NCBI RefSeq assembly: GCF_025751555.1
Contig: NZ_JAOWLB010000003.1
Coordinates: forward strand, 62,001 to 126,000
DNA length: 64,000 nt
Direction of reading: 5' to 3'
Origin: Ruegeria aquimaris
GTDB taxonomy: Bacteria > Pseudomonadota > Alphaproteobacteria > Rhodobacterales > Rhodobacteraceae
In this document: piece after piece, positions 60,482 through 64,000 of the stretch
How positions within the stretch are numbered: position 1 is the first letter of the stretch
How the letters are laid out: every line of letters starts with the position of its first letter
Made by a program: the position numbers and the translations under genes
Notes under the pieces: model-generated
What the model saw: the letters and a program-made list of their open reading frames with translations, nothing else
The model's database searches: none
Told to the model about the DNA's origin: nothing

Positions 60482-62100
60482 CAGAACCTCGCCACGCCAT
60501 AGCTGCCCGGCTTGACCCGGCGCGCCCGCGCCTCGCGCACTGTTTCAAGGCAAAAGCCGAGCACCCGCCGTGTATCGCGCGGGTCGATCACCCCATGGTC
60601 CAGGCACCGGCCCGAGGTATGGAACGCGCCCGCCTGCCGGTCGAAATGCGCCGCGATAAGCGCCGATTGCTTGGCCAGACGGTCTTCGTCGATCTCCTCG
60701 CCTTTGCGTTTGGCGCCTGCGCGCGCCACCATCGCCATGGTGCCCGCCGCCTGCTCGCCCCCCATGACACCGGTGGTCGCATTGGGCCAGGCGAACAGGA
60801 AATCGGGTTCATAGGCATAACCCGACATCCCATAGTTGCCCGCCCCGAAGCTCGCCCCGATATAGAGCGTGATGCGCGGCACATCGACCGAGGTCACGGC
60901 CTGAATCATCTTGGCCCCGTGCTTGATCATGCCCGCCTGTTCATAGGCTGTTCCCACCATGTAACCGGTGGTGTTGTTGAGAAAGATCAGTGGCGTGTCG
61001 GATTGCCCGCATAACTGGATGAACTGCGCCGCCTTGGTGGCGCCCGCCGGGTCGATTGGCCCGTTATTGCCAATGACCCCCACCGCGATCCCGTTGATCG
61101 CCGCCTGCAAACACACGGTCGAGACACCGTAGCGCGGCTTGAAATCCCGGAACTCGGACCCGTCCACGATCCGCGCCACCACTTCGCGCACGTCATAGGG
61201 CTGACGATAGTCGGTCGGCACCAGCCCCGCGATATCCTCGATATCATAGCGGGGCGCGGCGAATGCGCGTTCGGTGCGTGGCGGCAGCGTCTTGTTCCAG
61301 TCAATCGCGGCAATCACCTCGCGGGCCATCTCGATACCATGCGCGTCATCCTCGGCCAGGTATTCGACGAGGCCGCTCGTCTGCGCATGCATCTCCGAGC
61401 CGCCCAGATCACGGTCGTTTGCCACCTCGCCCGTCGCTGCATGCACCAGGGCGGCACCCGCAAGGGCGGCCATGCCGTTTTTCTTCACACCGACCACATA
61501 ATCGGCCAGCCCCGGCATATAGGCACCGCCCGCCGTTGACGGCCCGTGCAGTACGGCGAGGTTCGGAATACCCGCCGCCGACAACCGGGCCAGATTGCGG
61601 AACAGCTTGCCACCATTGGCCCAGAATTCGACCCGGTACTCCATCAGGTTGGCACCGGCACTCTCGACCAGATGAACAAAGGGCAGTTTCTGTTTCAGAG
61701 CAATCTCCTGCGCGCTCAGGAACGCCGCCCCCGACATTTCAACCATCGCGCCCGCCTTGATACCGCTATCGTCGACCACGATCATGCAGCGCACCCCGGC
61801 AATGAAACCGATGCCGACAATGATCGAGGCGCCAGGCACCGATTTTTCGGGGTTGGAGGTGTCTACCATGTAGCCGGCCAGACTGTGCAGTTGCAAAAAC
61901 GGCAACGCGGGGTCGAGCAGGCGTGCCAGCCGGTCGCGCGGCGTGATCTGGCCGCGCGCCTCCATCCGCTCGCGCCGTTCTTCGGACAGCGCCACGGGGC
62001 GCGCCTCGAGCGCGCGCAACTGGTCGATCAGCGCCAGCATGTCGGCGCGGTTGCGGGCATAGGTTTCGCTTTCTTTCACAACCTGGCTGACAAAGCCCAT
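60481..62100 (-). CDS. acyl-CoA carboxylase beta subunit (carboxyltransferase; AtuC/MccB-like)
   Basis: A 539-residue carboxyltransferase that moves the carboxyl group from biotin to an acyl-CoA. Both crotonase-like halves are visible, with STAGGAYMPGLADY in the first and GASFGAGNYGMSGYAYEPDFLFAWPNA in the second. The stretch KLFRNLARLSAAGIP is closer to the geranyl-CoA type than to the IFYNQARMSALGIP of methylcrotonyl-CoA carboxylase, as I remember them. It is 13 bases after the AtuA-like gene. Confidence 0.9.
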   Translation of the reverse strand: MGFVSQVVKESETYARNRADMLALIDQLRALEARPVALSEERRERMEARGQITPRDRLARLLDPALPFLQLHSLAGYMVDTSNPEKSVPGASIIVGIGFIAGVRCMIVVDDSGIKAGAMVEMSGAAFLSAQEIALKQKLPFVHLVESAGANLMEYRVEFWANGGKLFRNLARLSAAGIPNLAVLHGPSTAGGAYMPGLADYVVGVKKNGMAALAGAALVHAATGEVANDRDLGGSEMHAQTSGLVEYLAEDDAHGIEMAREVIAAIDWNKTLPPRTERAFAAPRYDIEDIAGLVPTDYRQPYDVREVVARIVDGSEFRDFKPRYGVSTVCLQAAINGIAVGVIGNNGPIDPAGATKAAQFIQLCGQSDTPLIFLNNTTGYMVGTAYEQAGMIKHGAKMIQAVTSVDVPRITLYIGASFGAGNYGMSGYAYEPDFLFAWPNATTGVMGGEQAAGTMAMVARAGAKRKGEEIDEDRLAKQSALIAAHFDRQAGAFHTSGRCLDHGVIDPRDTRRVLGFCLETVREARARRVKPGSYGVARF

Positions 62101-62113
62101 AGGTTTCTCCGCT

Positions 62114-63877
62114 TCATGCGTTCGGGATCAACCCGGCCGGGATGGCAACCGGCAGGGACAGGAGTTCCTGGGCAAAGGCCTTGCCCTGCGGGTCGTTGCG
62201 CAGGCTGGCAACGCCACCGCCGCCCAGAACCGCTGTCATCACGATGTTCATCGAATGGGTTCCGGGCAAGTAATACCGGTTGACCTGGGCGGGAGATTTT
62301 TCGGCGAAAAACCTCTGCACCACCCCGGGCGTAAGGGCCGCCCAGATATGGGGCATATACGCCGGGTTGCGGGCGATCACGCCGATATTGGCGCTGTCTC
62401 CCTTGTCGCCGGATCGCGCCCAGGCCAGGTCCTCGAGCGGGCGTGAAACCATCTCCACCCCGTCTTCGGCGGGCTCCGGCTCTTGCAGATCCGCCAGAGC
62501 AACATCCCACAGCGGCAGATCCGGCGCATCATACACCACCTCGGCCCCCTCCAGGGTAATCTTGCAGGTGAGCGCAGCCGCAGGGATCAAGCAGGAGAAC
62601 AGCGCCACCACCGGCGACGGTTTCGGGCGCCCGCCCCCGGTGAAGAAATGCAGACCTGGCGGCGTGGCCAGTGCCGCGCCAACCAGTTCCTTTAGAAACA
62701 GACCCACCGCCCGAGCATCGTCATGCCGGACTGCGGCCTTGAACGCGATTTCTTCGGTACCGGCATCGCCGTGTCTTCCACCAAAAGCTTCGAAACAGAC
62801 CTCGCGATACTCCGGTGCGCCAAGCGCATTCAACCGCGCCCGCGCGCGGTCCAGCCCGGCCTGTGCGAAAGCGCGCGCCTTGTCACGCGCCGCACGCCCG
62901 GTCATCTGGAACACCATGCCGCCGCGATATCCGTCGGCCCAGGTCACCGAGACCTTGAGCCGCCCGGTCGGCGCCTGTCCCCGTGCGCCCGAGACTCTGA
63001 CCCGTTCAGGACCATCCAGCGCGAGCGTCACTCCGGTGAAATCGCAAACCACATCCGGCAGCAGATAAGCGCGCGGATCGCCGATCTCATAGAGCATCTG
63101 CTCCCCCACCGACGCGGGCGAGACGAGGCCGGTGGTCCCCTCGGGCTTGGTCAGGATGAAACCCCCGTCCGCTGAAACCTCGGCGATCGGATAGCCGATC
63201 CGCGCGATATCCCCAGCCGCTTCCCAATCGGTGAAGTTACCGCCGGTGGACTGCGGGCCGCATTCCAGCAGGTGCCCGGCAAGCGATCCCGCCGCCAGCA
63301 GGTCGTGCGCGTGCATGTCCCAATCAAAATGATGGATACAGGCCGCCAGCGTCAGAGCGCTGTCCGCACAACGCCCGGTGATGACGATATCGGCCCCGGC
63401 CCGCAGCGCGGCCACCACCGGGCCCGCGCCGATATAGGCATTCATCGAGGCGATGCGCTCCGCAGGTGGCATCGCCGCACCGGTGAACATCTCGGTGCAA
63501 TTGGAAAACTCGGCCAGGCGCACCATCAGGTCGTCGCCCTCGACCACCGCCACCTTGAGCGACAGCCCAGCCGCAGAGATCTTCTCCCTCAGGGCCGCAG
63601 CACAGGCAGCCGGGTTGACGCCCCCGGCATTCGACAAAACCCGCACGCCTCGTGCGGCGATAGAGTGCAGGTTCCGGCCCATCGCCTCGGTCACGAAATC
63701 ACTAGCGTATCCCTGCGCGGGGTCCTTCAGCCGCGCCCGCGCCATGATCGACATGGTGATCTCGGCCAGGTAGTCGTAAACCAGCACATCGACCCCGGCG
63801 TCGAGAAGTTGCGCCGTGGCATGCGGCGCCTCGCCCCAGAAGCCGCTGGCCCCGCCAATCCTCAGCACAGCTGTCAC
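62114..63877 (-). CDS. AtuA-like protein (DUF1446, acyclic terpene utilisation family)
   Basis: A roughly 587-residue protein of the DUF1446/AtuA family, essential for acyclic terpene use in Pseudomonas but with no proven reaction. It opens VLRIGGASGFWGEAPHATAQLL and has the family segments VLSNAGGVNPAACAAAL, ITGRCADSALTLAACIHHFDW and a separate C-terminal domain (from about residue 485: DLAWARSGDKGDSANIGVIAR). The GTG at 63877 is preferred because AAAGGA lies just upstream; an ATG at 63898 is in frame without a good site. It is the first gene of the cluster. Confidence 0.88.
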   Translation of the reverse strand: MTAVLRIGGASGFWGEAPHATAQLLDAGVDVLVYDYLAEITMSIMARARLKDPAQGYASDFVTEAMGRNLHSIAARGVRVLSNAGGVNPAACAAALREKISAAGLSLKVAVVEGDDLMVRLAEFSNCTEMFTGAAMPPAERIASMNAYIGAGPVVAALRAGADIVITGRCADSALTLAACIHHFDWDMHAHDLLAAGSLAGHLLECGPQSTGGNFTDWEAAGDIARIGYPIAEVSADGGFILTKPEGTTGLVSPASVGEQMLYEIGDPRAYLLPDVVCDFTGVTLALDGPERVRVSGARGQAPTGRLKVSVTWADGYRGGMVFQMTGRAARDKARAFAQAGLDRARARLNALGAPEYREVCFEAFGGRHGDAGTEEIAFKAAVRHDDARAVGLFLKELVGAALATPPGLHFFTGGGRPKPSPVVALFSCLIPAAALTCKITLEGAEVVYDAPDLPLWDVALADLQEPEPAEDGVEMVSRPLEDLAWARSGDKGDSANIGVIARNPAYMPHIWAALTPGVVQRFFAEKSPAQVNRYYLPGTHSMNIVMTAVLGGGGVASLRNDPQGKAFAQELLSLPVAIPAGLIPNA

Positions 63878-63914
63878 GCCACGTCCTTTCCCGGTCATCC
63901 CAATGGACACTTTA

Positions 63915-63930
63915 CAGACCGTTCGTTCTG
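63915..63930. promoter_or_regulatory. TetR-type operator candidate upstream of the Atu-like operon
   Basis: CAGACCGTTCGTTCTG is a 16-base imperfect palindrome (12 of 16 symmetric positions) in the promoter region of the AtuA-like gene. The CCGTTCG-type core is common in TetR-family sites, and the Pseudomonas atu cluster is controlled by the TetR protein AtuR. Confidence 0.4.
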
Positions 63931-63963
63931 TTTTTAAGCTGCCTCCGACCGAAGCCCTGGTCA

Positions 63964-64000
63964 ATGGAAAAACCCGTGACGTGGCGGAACATGAGCGACA
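63964..64000 (+). CDS. possible start of a divergent gene (cut by window end)
   Basis: An open frame begins MEKPVTWRNMSD and runs off the window, divergent from the Atu-like operon. Twelve residues are too few to identify a family and no clear ribosome site precedes it. A regulator or acyl-CoA ligase would fit the context, but this is only a guess. Confidence 0.25.
   Translation, partial: MEKPVTWRNMSD

Overview
The window looks like chromosomal or megaplasmid DNA from a Roseobacter-group alphaproteobacterium (Rhodobacteraceae, Ruegeria-like). The evidence is high-GC coding sequence packed into operons with ATGA/GTGA start-stop overlaps, many solute-binding-protein transporters (TRAP and ABC), many LysR regulators, and a gene repertoire typical of marine generalists that live on amino acids and methylated amines. 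I see no rRNA, tRNA, CRISPR array, insertion sequence, phage gene or replication origin. No gap between genes exceeds about 300 bases; the longest are 4780-5050 and 36433-36665.

Layout. (1) 1-3391: the end of a sugar ABC importer operon (two permeases, a Gfo/Idh/MocA dehydrogenase, an ATPase). (2) 3388-6505: a divergent pair, an unassigned polytopic membrane protein and a radical SAM protein with a cysteine-rich N-terminus. (3) 6563-11284: a LysR regulator, a DUF1445 (D-glutamate cyclase-like) protein and a complete TRAP transporter. (4) 11291-20383, minus strand: an N-methyl amine/betaine-type catabolic island with a flavin monooxygenase, two tandem CntA/GbcA-like Rieske oxygenases, RidA, DUF1028, LysR, a dimethylamine/trimethylamine-dehydrogenase-like flavoprotein and an M20 amidohydrolase. 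(5) 20530-22048: a BlaI/M56 signalling pair with no obvious target gene. (6) 22135-28086: a GlpSTPQUV-type glycerol ABC importer. (7) 28244-36432: a hydroxyproline catabolic operon (HypD deaminase, ketoglutarate-semialdehyde dehydrogenase, D-hydroxyproline dehydrogenase, 4-hydroxyproline epimerase, AcnX dehydratase, a second proline-racemase-family protein) with a divergent GntR regulator and a perfect 16-bp operator candidate. (8) 36666-41911: a polyamine operon (arginine decarboxylase, carboxyspermidine dehydrogenase and decarboxylase, agmatinase), followed by MmgE/PrpD. (9) 43387-47618: a self-sufficient BhbA/NpRdhA-type reductive dehalogenase with a divergent LysR. (10) 47596-54338: an aminotransferase, a fused 2-oxoacid dehydrogenase E1, a FabD-like acyltransferase and a flavoprotein oxidase, with a divergent LysR. 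(11) 54521-63877: an Atu-like terpenoid/branched acyl-CoA cluster (AtuA-like DUF1446, biotin-dependent acyl-CoA carboxylase, enoyl-CoA hydratase, nitronate-monooxygenase-like, TIGR03084, acyl-CoA dehydrogenase).

How it fits together. Most modules are complete uptake-plus-breakdown units that deliver amino acids, hydroxyproline, glycerol, betaines and branched acyl-CoAs to central metabolism, each next to its own LysR or GntR regulator. The items most worth a second look are: the one-polypeptide reductive dehalogenase; the E1/acyltransferase operon, in which the FabD-like enzyme has lost the malonyl-binding arginine; the tandem Rieske/DMADH-like island; the Ser/Thr variant of the proline racemase family; and the radical SAM protein whose SPASM-like cysteines lie before the core. 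Assignments rest on reading motifs and on remembered family sequences; no search was run.
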